Of a stretch of DNA of 64,000 nt, positions 43,065 through 55,991 are shown one piece after another. A program made the position numbers and the translations under genes. The stretch lies in NCBI GenBank assembly GCA_964019695.1, contig OZ026531.1:12614593-12678592 (forward strand), given 5' to 3'. Every line of letters begins with the position of its first letter. Positions within the stretch are counted from its first letter, which is position 1. The stretch is from Loripinus fragilis. Lineage: Eukaryota; Mollusca; Bivalvia; Lucinida; Lucinidae. The notes beneath the pieces were generated by a model, which had not been told where the DNA came from, searched no databases, and saw only the letters and a list, made by a program, of their open reading frames with translations.

Positions 43065-43650
43065 AACAAGTGATACTCCAAGTCGGGAAATGTCCCATCT
43101 TGGAAGATTTCCATGAAATTCACTTAGATGTGTCCAAACATGCTAAGTACATAAACTGATATGTCTGTTTCCACAAAAGGTCTCATTTGTCACAGTAACT
43201 TTTCCTTAATTAATAATGAAACACACCAAATCACTTGAAACAAGTGATATTCCAAGTTGGGAAATGCCCCATCTTGGAATATTTCCATAAAATCCTATTA
43301 GATGTGTCCAAATATAATAAAACCTAAATACCTGTATATATGTCTGTATCCACAAAAGGTCTAATTTGTTACAGTAAATTTACCTAATTAATGCTAAAAT
43401 ACTTCAAATCACTTGAAACAAGTGATATTCCAAGTTGAGAAATGCCCCATCTTGGAATATTTCCATGAAGTCCAATTAGATGAGTACAAATATGCTAAAA
43501 CCCTAAATAAATATGTCTATTTCCACAATAAGTATCATTTTTCACAGTAAATCACTTAACATAAGTGATATTCCAAATTGGGAAAGCCCAATCTTGGAAT
43601 ATTTCCATGAAATGCAATTAGAGGTGTCAGAATATGCTAAATACGTAGCA
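43065..43650 (-). repeat. ~172-bp satellite, inverted, right remainder
   Basis: About 3.4 monomers continuing the inverted array after the insertion. Fades out near 43650 (TATGCTAAATACG). Confidence 0.9.
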
Positions 43651-43900
43651 ACATGATAGCAAATATTTTGCATGCATACCCCTCCCCCATAGCCCTTGGG
43701 GACGGGTCAAAATTAACTTTTTCATAACATGGGCATGTTGCATATCAAATTAAAGGTAACCACAATTGCAACAACTTGGTAGCAAATCTTAAGCCCTCAG
43801 ACCCCCCTCCCCCACCAGACCCTGGGGGTCAAAAAGTCAAAATTCAACTTTTTCAGAACATGGTCATGTTGCATAACAAATTAAAGGGAATGGAACATAG
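43651..43900 (-). repeat. inverted copies of the GCAACATG/GACCCC repeat
   Basis: ATGTTGCATATCAAATTAAA and GGGGTCAAAA boxes, about 120 bp apart, are the reverse complement of the 42050-42455 unit. This is a diverged second element of that family on the other strand, directly beside the satellite edge. Confidence 0.65.
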
Positions 43901-45059
43901 AGCTCCATGCAAGCACATATTCTCTCCTCACACACACCCTCAACATGTGGGTTGGATTAAAAGGTAAAAAATTTCTGAATGTAGTCATGAAGGGGAAATT
44001 TATGAAAAAAACTTACTGAAGTTGTCTCAGCATAGATCTAGTATACATCAGGCAAATACAACCTTCATCATATTTTCACCATTTAAACTGAAGATACATG
44101 TATAAAAAATCACATACATCAGGGCATTAACTCTGTTCAAGATTCAAATCAAGGGCCTTAACTCTGTATTTATTTACAAATTAAGATATGCAATCCCATA
44201 ACACTCCTTCCTTATATCATCTCTCACATCTTTGAGCACCCAAAATATATGTTGGAACTGATGGGTATGAAAATGTTTACAATTAATTTTTCTCTCAAAT
44301 ATTGTGTATATCTAAACCTATATATATATACTTATACATAATATACCTTGATAATGTTTTTAAATGCACATAGAGAACTGTTAGTGTCTATCAATCTGCT
44401 TCTCTTTTATTTCGATTTCCGGAAAGAGGCTGGGCAGCTACTTACGGACCACTTTGTTAGTTACATTATAGGCAGCAGACATATAAATCATCCCTAATAT
44501 TCTGTAAAAACTCAAAGAGCAGGTTGAGGGCCGACTGAGATGGAAGGTGCACACCTTTGGTGATGATAATCATTCTTCCAACTTATAAAAAGAGACCAAC
44601 ACTTTCTACTTATATTGTTAATTTCTAATTACATGTACTTCCATTGCTAAGTAAGTGATGATATTGCAGTTATCTCAGCAGCCTATACGAAAGAACTCGA
44701 TATCAATAATAACTGGTCCCAACGTATAAGTCTGAAACTATAAATTTCTAGAATAGTCCCATGACACTATTGTCAGATATCAGCTTATCATAATCTCATT
44801 TATCTAAGTTTATTGTCAATTTCTTATTACTTTGATTGATGATACAAAACTGGCGATATTGCAGTTATCTCAGCAGCTTATACGAAAGAACTCAATATCA
44901 ATAATAACTGGTCCCAACCTATAAGTCTGAAATGATAACTTGCTAGATCTCCTCTTCTCGATAAGTGACATAGAATAGGCCTATGACACTATTTTCAGAA
45001 ATTAAGCTTATTCAAATCTCATTTCTGATACAAAACCCTACTTTACTTATGCTACTGTT
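43901..45059. other. non-coding with a ~194-bp duplicated segment
   Basis: ATATTGCAGTTATCTCAGCA with following sequence to CTGGTCCCAAC occurs at about 44661 and again at about 44855, as diverged direct copies. No gene seen. Confidence 0.55.
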
Positions 45060-46690
45060 AGCTATACTTTTGAAATCATCAATAATATTCCAAATGTATT
45101 TTTTTTTGTAATCAAATAATATCTATCATACTTGAAATAATCCTCCATCAAAATAATCTATGTACTCAAACAATATTCTTCCTCCATTGAAATAATACGC
45201 TATTGATTCATCCTCCATTATTCTTTGAAATAATCCACCACTATGTAATCACATAATATCTATCCTCCACAATGAAACAAGCCTAAATGAGTATATTTTC
45301 CATTTCATTTTTCTATAAGCCCAAATGCATGAGCATATCCATCGAAAAATTATTTCAAATGAGGACCCCATATATTTTCATTTGAAATAATCAACAAAAT
45401 GAAATAATCTCCTTTGTACTCATACAATATTCTTCCTCCATTGAAATAATACTCTATCGAACCATACTCTATTACTTCTTGAAATAAATTATATTAATAC
45501 TCCATTGAAATATTCTAAATTAAAGTATATTTTCCATGTAATCAAATAATATCCATCCTCCTTGAAATAATCCTCCATTGAAATATTCTATGTACTCACA
45601 CATTATCCTACCTCCATTGAAATAATCCTCTATCAATCAATCCTCCATTACTCCAAACACGCTTTCTCTAGTGTCATTTGCAGGGATGAGGCTAGATAAG
45701 TGCATCGTCCTTCGGATCGGGACGTTAACTGGATGTCCCCTGTGCAGGGAAAGTCACCCCCTGTGCAGGTTAAAGAACCGTACAGTAATTTAGATATGGT
45801 TACTTGTAGGCTTTCATCCTGCAACCCGAGTGTACAAAGTACACCTGCCGATAATACTCGCAAGAGGGTCTGGCAGTATACAGAGAAAGAAAGAAATAAT
45901 ACTCCACTGAAATATTCCAAATGAGTATATTCTATGTAATCAAACAATGTCCATACTCCTTGAAATAATCACCGATAGAAATAATCTCCTATGTACATGT
46001 ACACACACAATATCTTTCCTCCATTGAAATAATACTCAAATGATCCTGGTCCACCATTACTCCTTGTAATAATTCTCCAAAGTACATGTATCAAAAAATA
46101 ATATCCATCCTCCTTGAAATGATCTTTTATGTACTAACACAATGATTCATCCCCCATTACTCCTTCAAATAATGCTCCATTGAAAATCTTAATAAGTATA
46201 ATTTCTATGTAATAAAAAATGTCCATCCTCCTTGAAATAATCATTCATTGAAATATTTCCATATGTACTCACTTAATATCCTTTCTCCATGAAATAATAC
46301 TCTATTGATCCATCCACCATTACTTCCTTGAAATAATTATCCATTAAAATATCCCAAATGTATATATATCTATCCTCCTTGAAATAATCTACCATTGAAA
46401 CAATCACCTATGTATTCACAACATATTCTTCCTCTAATTATACTCCAATGAAAATGAAATATTCTAAATGAGTATATCTTCTGAGTAACCAACAGTATCC
46501 AGCCTCCTTGAAATAAGCCTCCATGAAATCATCTAATTATATGTACGGTATCCATCCTCCTTGAAATAAGCTTCCATAAAATCATCTAATTCTATGTACG
46601 GTACCCATCCTCCTTGAAATAATCATTTGTTGAAACAATCTCCTATGTACTCACACAATATCCTTTCTCCATTGAAATAATACTCACGTC
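45060..46690. repeat. degenerate TCCTCCATTGAAATAAT-type tandem repeat
   Basis: Dozens of irregular copies of CCTCC(A/T)TTGAAATAATC-like boxes, mixed with TATGTACTCACACAATAT boxes in a loose higher-order pattern. Interrupted by a SINE-like piece at 45650-45895. Confidence 0.8.
45650..45895 (+). mobile_element. SINE-like fragment
   Basis: A GC-richer island inside the AT-rich tandem repeat. It has GTCCTTCGGATCGGGACGTT, a conserved-looking central motif that I associate with mollusc SINE bodies, and a GAAAGAAAGAAATAA tail. No clear tRNA head. The overlapping short frames on both strands are not credible genes. Confidence 0.5.
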
Positions 46691-46699
46691 TTAATAAAC

Positions 46700-46700
46700 A

Positions 46701-46732
<32 letters not shown>

Positions 46733-46890
46733 GGGTCAGGTGTTTTTTATCTCCGCATCTTGGGAACATGACCATGCAAACCCCCAGAATTGGAATTTTG
46801 CATTTTTTGGGGGGGGGGTCAGGTGTTTTTTTTATCTCCGCATCTTGGGAACATGACCATGCAAACCCCGAGAATTGGAATTTTGCATAC
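46700..46890. repeat. two ~100-bp tandem copies with poly-G tract
   Basis: The unit G(n)TCAGGTGTTTTTTATCTC...GAATTGGAATTTTGCAT occurs twice. The first copy carries a T8 plus a long (over 20) G run. The long homopolymer may be a sequencing or assembly weak point. Confidence 0.85.
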
Positions 46891-48676
46891 ATGTCATTTT
46901 ATACACAGTTAGGAAAAAATAAAAGAGCAGCTGTAGGCATGCATCATACCCTGCCTCGAAATATTTTCAATACAAAGACAAATTAATCCATATATCGAAG
47001 GCCATAACTCAGTTAAAGATGTATGAAAATTTAAATGCATTTGTTCTAACCTAGATCTTATTTTTATACAAAATTTCATCATATTTTCAAATCAAGGGTC
47101 ATAAGTCTGTAGTCATTTGATTAAATTAAACAACATGCTCCTTCCCAATAACAACCAACTCTCATGCAAAGTTTGAAGAAAATTGATCAAATAATGCTCA
47201 GGATAGATCACGGAAACCAATTTTCCACATACATTTTGTAAATAAAGGGCAATTACTCTGTGCTTATTTGACAAAATTTGCCCGTCTATGATCCCAAACC
47301 ACTCCTCCCCAATATCAACTCATATTACATGTACAAAGTTTGAAGAAAAAAGGACGTAAATACTAAATTGCTCAATATGGTGCACTGAAACCAATTTTCA
47401 ACACAAATCAAGGGCAATAACTCTGAGTTTACTTGACAAAATTTACCCATCTACAATCCCAAACCACTTTTGCCCAATATCAACTCTAAAACAAAGTTTG
47501 AAGAAAATCCGTCATAAAATGCTCAAGATAGAGAGCGGAAACAAAGTGGTGACTATGGACGGACATTTGTGCCCACGGACGGACACTAAACGTAATTTTT
47601 TGAACGGAGGGCATAACATAATAGCCCACACTTTTTAAAGTGGCTGGGTATTAATACACGGTATAATATTATACAATTATTGACTTCACTGACTGAGGTT
47701 GACATGAGGATCATTTATCTACCCAAAAAAGTGATAATAATTCACCGAGTCCTTATTTTGTCTAGTGTGCAATGTTAGGGGCTGTGCAATGTTGGGGACT
47801 GGACTGGACTCATGGTATGTGTTACGGGCTGCAACCATACAGTTACCTCACAATACAATATGTATCAGAATATTTGCCTCATGATAAGATATGTGTCGAG
47901 ATACATTTTTGACAACTTGAGAACCTTAGAAATAACATAGATCTATGAGATTAGGAGAAATACCCAAATACATGAATTAATCTTTGTCATACTGGATGTT
48001 TAAGTACTACACTCTTTTCCAGTTTTTATCAAATTTATTTAAAATATTCCAATTATTAGCATGTATTTAAAAGCAGAGCTGAAAACCATGTATATTAAGA
48101 TTAGCTGGATTCTCAGAAACCAGCTGATACTGTTTAAAAACAGGATAGATCAGAAGTTTATCATGGAAAAGGGTATACTAATTTAAGCAGAAAAAATTAA
48201 AAAGGAAAAACATTCCTTTTGAACAAAAACATATATTTTTAAATTCATTTCTTAATCTGCATGTAATATATAACACAAAATGCGATATCGTTTATGTATC
48301 ATGAAATGACCTCATGATATGATACGCGTATCGTCAGAAAAAGTATCTTGATACAATACACTTTCAGTGAATCGTTGCAGCTCTACATAACACTATCATA
48401 AAATTGCCTGCTCACCTACATATATTTCCATCGATAAAACCGACAGAGTACTAGCACCACAAAAATATATATTGACCCTTTCCTGCTAGCAGTGACTTTT
48501 GTCATCTGCTGATAACCGGACTCAGATCAGGACTTACAGAATGCCGGTCCTGATCTGGATCCAAATTCCAAATCATAACTTTTGACATTCTGCCATGGTT
48601 TCTGAAAGATTATTTAAAAAAAAGTTAATTCTAGACAATAGAGGCTTTGAATGGACTGATTACAGACTGCAATTTG
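46891..48676. other. non-coding; bivalve-type dispersed repeat at left
   Basis: 46980-47640 contains repeated AAGGGCAATAACTCTG-like and TTTGAAGAAAA boxes, ending in GGACGGACA and GGGCATAACATAATAGCCC. The rest (47641-48676) shows no gene. Confidence 0.5.
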
Positions 48677-48690
48677 GTACAGATTCCATG

Positions 48691-48895
48691 GGAGCGCAGT
48701 GGCTCAGTGGTAGAGTGCTTGACTCGTGACCGAGGGGCCGCGGGTTCGAGCCTCACCGGGGTCACTGCGTTGTGGTCCTTGAGCAAGACACATTTATCCT
48801 AGCTTAGTACTGGTTCAACCCAGAAAGACCCGTCCCTGTTTAACTGAAAGATTGTTGATGGGACATAAAGAATCAAATCAAACAAAACAAACAAA
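48691..48895 (+). mobile_element. tRNA-derived SINE with 12-bp TSD
   Basis: The head is tRNA-like: an A box (TGGCTCAGTGGTAGAG) and a B box (GGTTCGAGCC) at tRNA spacing. A body with CCTTGAGCAAGACACATTTA follows, then a GGGACATAAAG end with an AAAC-rich tail. Flanked by a perfect 12-bp duplication ACAGATTCCATG (48679-48690 and 48896-48907). Transcribed by RNA polymerase III from its internal promoter and moved by a partner LINE; this is family knowledge. Confidence 0.9.
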
Positions 48896-48988
48896 ACAGA
48901 TTCCATGCTCTTCAACTGTACAACAAAACCAGCCATGATCTGCCAGGTTTCCAATCTTCACACAGAGGTCTCTCACCCCTGTTGTCAC

Positions 48989-49139
48989 CTGCTTTTTGCC
49001 ATCTTTCTTTATAACAGCACTCTCTTTGAGCTTTTCTTTGATTGCAAAGTGAGCCGTTTTAACCGAGGTTTCGCACCACCGCAGTATTTCAATGCCGGTA
49101 TCATGACGGACTATATTTGCATTGCCCAGAAGGCAGTAC
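48989..49139 (-). CDS. candidate host exon, minus strand, product unknown
   Basis: On the minus strand a protein-like frame contains GNANIVRHDTGIEILRWCET and AIKEKLKESAVIKKDGKKQ. It is bounded by an acceptor-like TTTGTAG at its 5' side and a good donor-like AAGCAG|GTGACA. The frame stays open past the donor (to about 48878), so the exon could be longer. Composition is mixed charged/hydrophobic, unlike the surrounding DNA. I do not recognise a family. The adjacent SINE would then be intronic or flanking. Alternative: a fortuitous open frame of about 100 codons. Confidence 0.3.
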
Positions 49140-49183
49140 CTACAAATCAGATGTAAAACTAATTGAAATGCCAGCGAGTACAC

Positions 49184-51655
49184 TTTTTTTAGAAACCGTG
49201 GAAAACAAAATAGATTCTTCTTTTGAAATCAGATCCTAGTTGCAAACTTACACTAGTGCTATAGTACTGCAGCATTAATAAGAAACGTGAAAAATCAACT
49301 TTAAGAGCATCTTTTCACGTTATTTTCTCTTGAACTTTTCTATATGCGTGTATAAAAAGCTGCAGTATTTTTTGGCAAAATTTTCAACCAGATATTTTTG
49401 CTGTGTTTTTCTGTAATTAAATGGAATTTTGGCATACTGTATATTTGGTTCTTTTCAACGGGTGAGTACTACTGTTGGTAGAATGGACATAAAGTGACCC
49501 AGTTTATTAATAATATGCAACGGTTGACTAAATCACTCGATTATATACTGAACAAAAGCGAAAACGCTACACCTGAATTGTTTGCCATTTATATGCAAAA
49601 TGATGCACGCCAGTAAAGCAACACACGAAAGTCATTTAAATGTGACAGGGGTTCATTTTTTCAGCTTACAAATTTGAACGGAAAGCTCACATACAATGTA
49701 GCTTAGGCCTTCAGAAATCCACTGCCAACCAAATCCGACTGAAAGAAATGGTAGTCTAGACTTGTAACAACCAGAAATGTGTGAAAGATTTATCAAAAAA
49801 ATCCCTTACAAAACAGGGTTTTCATCAAATTGGCCAAGCTTTAAAGCTGCATAGTCTGTAACTTTCGATCTTCTAATTTTAAAAATAATGTTTTTATTTT
49901 TCAAGAACACAGTAAAAATACTCAAATTCAGGTAAACATTTTACCATTTTCGTAAATCTTAACAAGTTATCACTATCAAAACAACTGCATATATGTTAAA
50001 ATTCAACGGTCTAGAATTATTGGAGGGACGCAAATAATTACCAACAAGAGAAAAACACACCTATTTGATAAGATAATTCACTTTTCCATGCAGTTTTCAG
50101 CTGTACTGAGCATTTCTATTGTGAACACATAGCTTAATTCTACTTTTACAAATGATTTAAAAAGAAAATAATTTTTTTCGAAAAATGTCCATAGTTACAG
50201 AGTATGCAGCTTTAAATTGTATCCCTGAAATCTCTATTGGAAAATATATGTGTTGTTGCATCTTAGTCTGAGAACATTACTGGTCGAGAAATGGTAGGAA
50301 CAATATGCTGATAGGTCTACCTGATCTGGCAAAAGAAATTTATTGAAAAGCGTGATAAATCGAAGATTACCAAACATTTAATATTCCCCATCTTTCGTCA
50401 AAGGGAGACGATTTATATTTTTTTTACAAATTTGATAAATTCAAAATTGATTTCTGCGCTTCTTTCAAGTGATAAGTCAGCTTTCTTGTGTCTTACTGCA
50501 GCATAAGTATGATAAATTCTGATAAACATAACAATGTTTTTTGCCCATGCGCAATTGCATAATTCAGTAAATAAAGTAAGCAAGATGGCAAAGATCAGGA
50601 AACGATACAATCAAGTTACACACCTGACCCAGGATACCACATGGGAAAGTGACAAAAACAGGATAAACATCACAAACAAGAGCCAAGAGGCCAGCCCTTT
50701 CCCGGCAGGTGACCACAAGGCAGCAATGAACAGATGTGAAAGCATGACAAACACAAAACATAAATAACACAAATGATCCACAAAAGAAGTACCGCCTTGG
50801 AATGGTTAAACACAAAAAGGAACATAACTCAGACTTCAAAAGAGACAAATTGGTGGAAATTCGACGAATCATTTGCTGGAGATCTGGAAAACATTATTAA
50901 GCTTTAGTAAATACTTTTCGTCAAATACTACTTCACAAAATATAGAATATTGTAGTGTAGCGTTTTCACTTTTGTTCAGTATAGCATAAAGAGTATCGTA
51001 CATATAAGGTACTGCTGCATAAATAAGAAATGCGAATAAATCACTTTGAATGTACGTTTCCAATTTATATGACCTTGAGCATTCAATAATCATGAATAAT
51101 TTCAGGCAGAATTTTGACACAAAATAGTGCCTGGTATTACCGCTAATGTTTGAATGTTCGACTATAAAAATCACATATGTTCATAATGCGAAGGCCATTT
51201 ACCACTGTAAAAGTTGTTTTGACAAACTGTCCATAATAACCACATCACGGTGTTTTAGTAGAAAATGTCCTTACAAACATAGGAAACAGTATTTAACCGG
51301 ATCAAACTGATCGTATTGGATTAGTTGGATCTGGATCTACATTGATTGAATCGATACTATCGTGCTGAAAAAATAAAACTGACTTGTACAAAGCAAACGC
51401 GCTTTTAAAAGTGCGATCCTGCCAGTAGTAAAAGAAAGATAAAAGGAAAAAAGTTTGATGCTTTTGACAGTTAACTGTAGAAATTGAAGTACAAATATAC
51501 AAGCTGCCACATGGCTGTTACACCGTTTAAATTCCCCCCGCTTTTCAGAAAGCCTAATAAAAGCACCGCAAGCACTGCGTAATACCCCGCCACTGCTGGG
51601 GGCACCAAAAGTTATTTTGTGAGATATATAATGCCTAAATAGCAACAGAACTGAG
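49184..51655. other. non-coding; one dispersed repeat
   Basis: No gene recognised. 50675-50815 (CAAGAGGCCAGCCCTTTCCC ... AAAGAAGTACC) is a dispersed repeat that recurs at 63036-63180 in the same orientation. Confidence 0.5.
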
Positions 51656-52530
51656 ATAGACAGTGATATGACGTCCTTAGTCACAATATGTAACCTTTGA
51701 TTATCAACATATCTGTGAAGTTTCATTCAGATACTCCATATAGTAAATGAACTACAGGTCAAAAACCATTTTTCAGATCAATCAAGGGCGGATAACTCAT
51801 GAACTGGAAAGGTAAGGGTGACGGTCCTTACTAAAAATATGTAACCTTTGATGTTCAACATATCTGTGAAGTTTCATTCAGATAGTCCACACAGTAAATG
51901 AACTACAGGTCAAAAACCATTTTTCAGATCTATCAAGGGTAGATAACTCATGAACTGGAAAGGTAAGAGTGAAGATCCTTAATCACAATATGCAACCTTT
52001 GATGATCAACATATCTGTAAAGTTTCATTCAGATATTCCATATAGTAAATGAACTACAGGTCAAAAACCATTTTTCAGATTAATCAAGGGCAGATAAATC
52101 ATGAACTGGAAAGGTAAGAGTGATGGTTCTTTGTCACAGTATGTAACCTTTGATGTGAAACATATCTGTAAAGTTTCATTTAAATATTCCACATAGTAAA
52201 GGAACTACGGGTAAAAAACATTTTTTAATTCAATCAAGGGCGGATAACTCACAAACGGGAAAGGTAAGAGTGACGGTTCTTAGTCACAATATGTTACCTT
52301 TGATGTGAAACATATCTGTGAAGTTATATTCAGATATTCCACATAGTAAAGGAACAATAAGTCAAAAACCTTTTTTCAGACCTATCAAGGGCGGATAACT
52401 CACAAACTGGGAAGGTCAGAGTGACGGTCCTTAGTCACAAAATGTAACCTTTGATGTGCAACATATCTGTGAAGTTTCATTCAGATATCATGAACAGTAA
52501 AGGAATAACAGGCCAGAAACCATTTTTCCA
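51656..52530 (+). repeat. ~150-bp tandem repeat, about six units
   Basis: Units share ATGTAACCTTTGATG, CATATCTGTGAAGTTTCATT, TCAGATATTCCA, CAGGTCAAAAACCATTTTTC and GGATAACTCATGAACTGG, with starts about 147-155 bp apart. Confidence 0.9.
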
Positions 52531-52748
52531 ACACGAAAAAGGGCAGTAACTCCGTTAAAAATGGCCGGATTTTGCCCTTTAACAATCCCATACCACTCAT
52601 CGCCGTTAACAATATGTATGCAAAATTTGAAAAAATTCCGTGAATAAATACTCAAGTTATCGATCGGAAATGGTGCGGACGGACGGACGGACAGACACCG
52701 AAGGGTATAACATAATACCTCGCCACACTTTGTGGCGGGGTATAAAAA
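52531..52748 (+). repeat. terminal part of the tandem-repeat element
   Basis: Non-repetitive end with GGACGGACGGACGGACAGAC and a short hairpin CCTCGCCACACTTTGTGGCGGGG, followed by TATAAA. Such GGACGG plus GGGGTATAA endings recur in this window (compare 42960-43064 and 47560-47640), suggesting a family of elements with tandem-repeat interiors. Confidence 0.55.
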
Positions 52749-54758
52749 TGTCGAAATTCCCAAGAGATTAGGGGTCAGGTCAGTGGTAGTAGATTCTTCA
52801 AACAATTTTCTTCTGACACTGCAGGATAATCTAAATCCAGATTTGAGCTGAATTGTCGGAAAAATGCAAGTAATAAAATAATATTCCAGATTTTCGCGTT
52901 TCTTATTATTGCGGCAGGACTATAGTTCCCGCATTGCACACAAAATATCTGACTGTGACAGTGCAGTAAATAGCATATCAATTGCGGGTTAACAGTTTAC
53001 CAATACTGCTTTTGATTCGATTAAAACAGCGTTTTCGGCAAAAGCAGCGACTTTTCTGCGCAAATTTCACACCTGACAGTTGGTCCTTTGACTATGCTCC
53101 TCTTGTCAGACCACAGGTAAATCCACTGATGAGGAAACGACGGCATCAGTCGATATCTCATATTTCATATGACTGGATGACAGCAAATTTCAACTTATAG
53201 CCGAAAAATGCCTTTGACACATATAGATCTGTCTACATTTTGTTATAAAATCTACCTTAGGCAGGAGAATAACCCTAAAGTAACTGTAAGAGCCAAATTG
53301 GCTTTGGCAGCAAGACCAGGGCCGTTGCAGAGCATTTGAAAGTGGTCTGGCAGAAGAGACCATCGAGTGCTGAAGGAACAAGACTGGGGAGAGGGCGAGA
53401 CGGGGGAAGACTCCCTCTCATTAGGTGGTTTGAGGGTCCTCCCAAGAGAATTTTTTGAATTTTAAGCACCTTTATGTGCGTTTTTAATGCTTTCTTTGTC
53501 AAACTGATGAGTTTGGAAATTTGGACCAGATTTCAATCGTTTTGGTCACAAACTTTCGCTCGAAAAGATATTCCTTGACGCGCAAGAAACTAAATTCTTG
53601 ACAAAATCTTTTTCAGACAGCCACGATTCTGCATGCTTCTTTGACATTATTTCACCTACATGTCCAGGCAGGTTTTACTATTAGCACTATTATGACCTGG
53701 TGGCACTTCAAAGACTAATATTTTCAAAAAGATATACAAAATGTAATAAACGTCTTTTCAGTAGCATAACCATCAAAATGTATAAGTTGTTTGGATTTTG
53801 ATGTGCAAATTTCCTTGTAGACAAGCCAACATGCACAAATGACATAATAAAGCCAGAGCCTGCTGTTGAACCACGACGGCTGAAAACTTCTCTGCTCAGG
53901 CTTCTTTACGCCAAATGAATGTTGAGGGAACTGAAAATTCTTGGGCTGATTTAGGAACCTGTAGGTGGCACATGTATATATATAATCCATAATGGAATAA
54001 CAACATTGACATCAAGCACTTCACAACTTAGGATGCATGCTCATATCATGTTAATTCAAAACATTTTCAACATACTTTATCGCCTGACATGTTCTTTGAT
54101 TTAGAAATTAAAAAAAAACATTTTGTTAATTTGATGGGGTTAAAACTGGATCTTAGAGAGCATGATTTTGATAAATGGGCCCCAACACGAGAAAACCTGT
54201 CTCGGGGGTTCAGACCATGTCACTCAAACCAACCTGCTCAGTTACAGAGACTATGAGCTAGAATGCTGAAATGTTGTGTGTACTTTGTGCAACTTTATCA
54301 ATTATACTTTCCTCAGAGGGAATAACAAAGGCGCTGATCAGTCTGTGCCAATGCTCAGGCAGGTCTGCGCATTTGTTGTTCGCATGCAACGAAGTCAGAT
54401 TTTCTCAGGACTCTGCCCAAATCAATAGTTAAACGATTATGAAAATAATCAAGCAGGTGTCATTATATTAAATAATGGCATTTGGTAAAGAAATACCTAC
54501 AGTGGAATCCCATCCTGTGGTTGAAAACTGGCTTCTCGGCAGTACATGACTGAACAGTACCTCACATTGTACAGCGTAAAGATGACCTATAACTTCAAAA
54601 AATCAATAATCCAATGGGAGTCTGTATGTACATGTATTTGTTTACATCCATGGCTTGGAAGTTTTTCTGCACAGTGTGTAGTACTGTGAAGTAATTGTTG
54701 CACAAGTTGCAAGTAGGGAGAAAGAAAGGAGAAAGCCGTGAAAATTGAGAACACTTAC
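52749..54758. other. non-coding, no firm gene
   Basis: Weak open segments (for example 53040-53200 plus strand, DSWSFDYAPLVRPQ next to GTAAAT) are too short to call. A GC-rich GGAGAGGGCGAGACGGGG stretch near 53390 followed by poly-T looks like a dispersed repeat end. Confidence 0.45.
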
Positions 54759-54835
54759 ACTGAGCCTGAGGTCTACTTTCACTTTAGATCCCCGGAGTTC
54801 TGGTAAGCGCATCCCCCGCTTCTGCCTCGAGGCTT
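54759..54835 (-). CDS. candidate host exon, minus strand, 77 bp
   Basis: Minus-strand frame RGMRLPELRGSKVKVDLRLS between an acceptor-like GATGATGCAG and a strong donor GTAAGTG. It is on the same strand as the candidate exon at 48989-49139, so both could belong to one gene. Family not recognised, and chance cannot be excluded at this length. Confidence 0.25.
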
Positions 54836-55549
54836 CTGCATCATCACATCATCAGGGAACGTCCCCAATTTATTATTGATGGCAATCGATCACTGTCGAC
54901 TGTTGCACATTTTCCACAAAATGGCAAATTTCAGATATTTCGAAGCTTTTGACAGTTGCTAAGGCCTTAGTGCTGGTACCCGCATTTGTCTGTCCTCAAG
55001 GATCCATAAGCTGGCGAAAAAAAAAAATGTTTAGAACCTGTAGAATAATTAGTTTCCGTAACCTTGGTCGGTTACGCTAAAAATTTTAATTATCAACTAT
55101 TTCAAATGTACATAAATATATTCGAATATAACGACATTTCTGTTAGCATATTCTTACAATAAGTTGTTTAAAACACCTTTGGTGTTGAGTAAAAAACACC
55201 TTCGGTGTTGAGTAACAGACCCCTGTGACGTTTGCTTTATTTCGTATTTCTTCGACATGGGGTGGAAACTACCGCAGGCCCTACGGAAACAGCAAGTGTT
55301 TACAATCTAAAGACACCTCAACCACCCCCTTCCGGGGTTGTCGAAGCCGCCGAAGGCGGCTGGTGTCTTTAGAAAAAAATTTCTATGTCTATAAAGTTTT
55401 CAAACAGTTTGGGTCCAGATCAGGCCTGACAGAATGCCAGGCATATTCTGTCAAGCCTGGTCAGGTTCCTAACTGTTTGTTACTTTCAAGTCCTATTGTT
55501 TTGGTTATTGTTTTATTATCTATCAGCGCAAGAGCAAGAGCGCAAGAGT
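54836..55549. other. non-coding with small hairpins
   Basis: 55305-55372: an AAAGACACC...GGTGTCTTT stem encloses two smaller GC hairpins (CCCCTTCCGGGG and GCCGCCGAAGGCGGC). 55430-55475: another imperfect foldback (CAGGCCTGACAGAATGCC and TTCTGTCAAGCCTGG). No gene. Confidence 0.5.
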
Positions 55550-55640
55550 AAGGGCCAATATCCAGTTCACAGAGGAGTTAGGGCACACCATATTTAAACA
55601 AAAATTCAGCCAAAAGTTTTTTGTTTTTTTTCTGCTTTTT
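55550..55640 (+). mobile_element. LINE 3'-end fragment, plus strand
   Basis: AGAGGAGTTAGGGCACACC...ATTCAGCCAAAAGTTTTTTG is the reverse-orientation counterpart of 58800-58888, the 3' end of the minus-strand LINE. It is a 5'-truncated copy of the same family. Confidence 0.65.
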
Positions 55641-55779
55641 GTTGTTGTTGTTTTTTTATTTTATCAAAATTAGCACTCCCTGGTGTGATGCGCATGCAAG
55701 TATGGGCGAAGCAAGTACATGTACATTAAATAGATAGAATATAGAGCTATAAATTCAGACTATTAAGATTTTGGGTAGT

Positions 55780-55991
55780 CTCTGGTTTACCGGGCGCATT
55801 CTATTCTATTTGTTGAATTGGGGTTTCTACCATATTAGAATCCAAAAAGATTGTAACAACATGGCCTTCAAATGATTGAATTGCCCTTCCACGAAAAGGA
55901 AGTAGGGGTGTGGGGGCGCAGCTCCCATTATTTATCAAGCAGAATGTTAAATTTTAGTCTTACATCATAAACTGCGCCCGGTAAACCAGAG
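55780..55991. mobile_element. ~212-bp element with 19-bp perfect inverted ends (MITE-like)
   Basis: Starts CTCTGGTTTACCGGGCGCA and ends with its exact reverse complement. No clear target duplication seen. Confidence 0.55.

Noticed and set aside
20391..43650. CRISPR-like array
   Set aside because: Units are ~172 bp with continuous similarity and no unique spacers; the context is eukaryotic satellite.
45648..45947. Overlapping frames on both strands as a host gene
   Set aside because: The island is a SINE-like insertion within a tandem repeat.
46710..46735. Long poly-G tract as a functional G-quadruplex element
   Set aside because: Several long G/C runs occur in unrelated repeats here; length is unreliable and there is no associated gene.
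48691..48770. tRNA gene
   Set aside because: A and B boxes are present, but the sequence continues into a SINE body with an A-rich tail and a 12-bp duplication, and the anticodon arm is not a clean tRNA.
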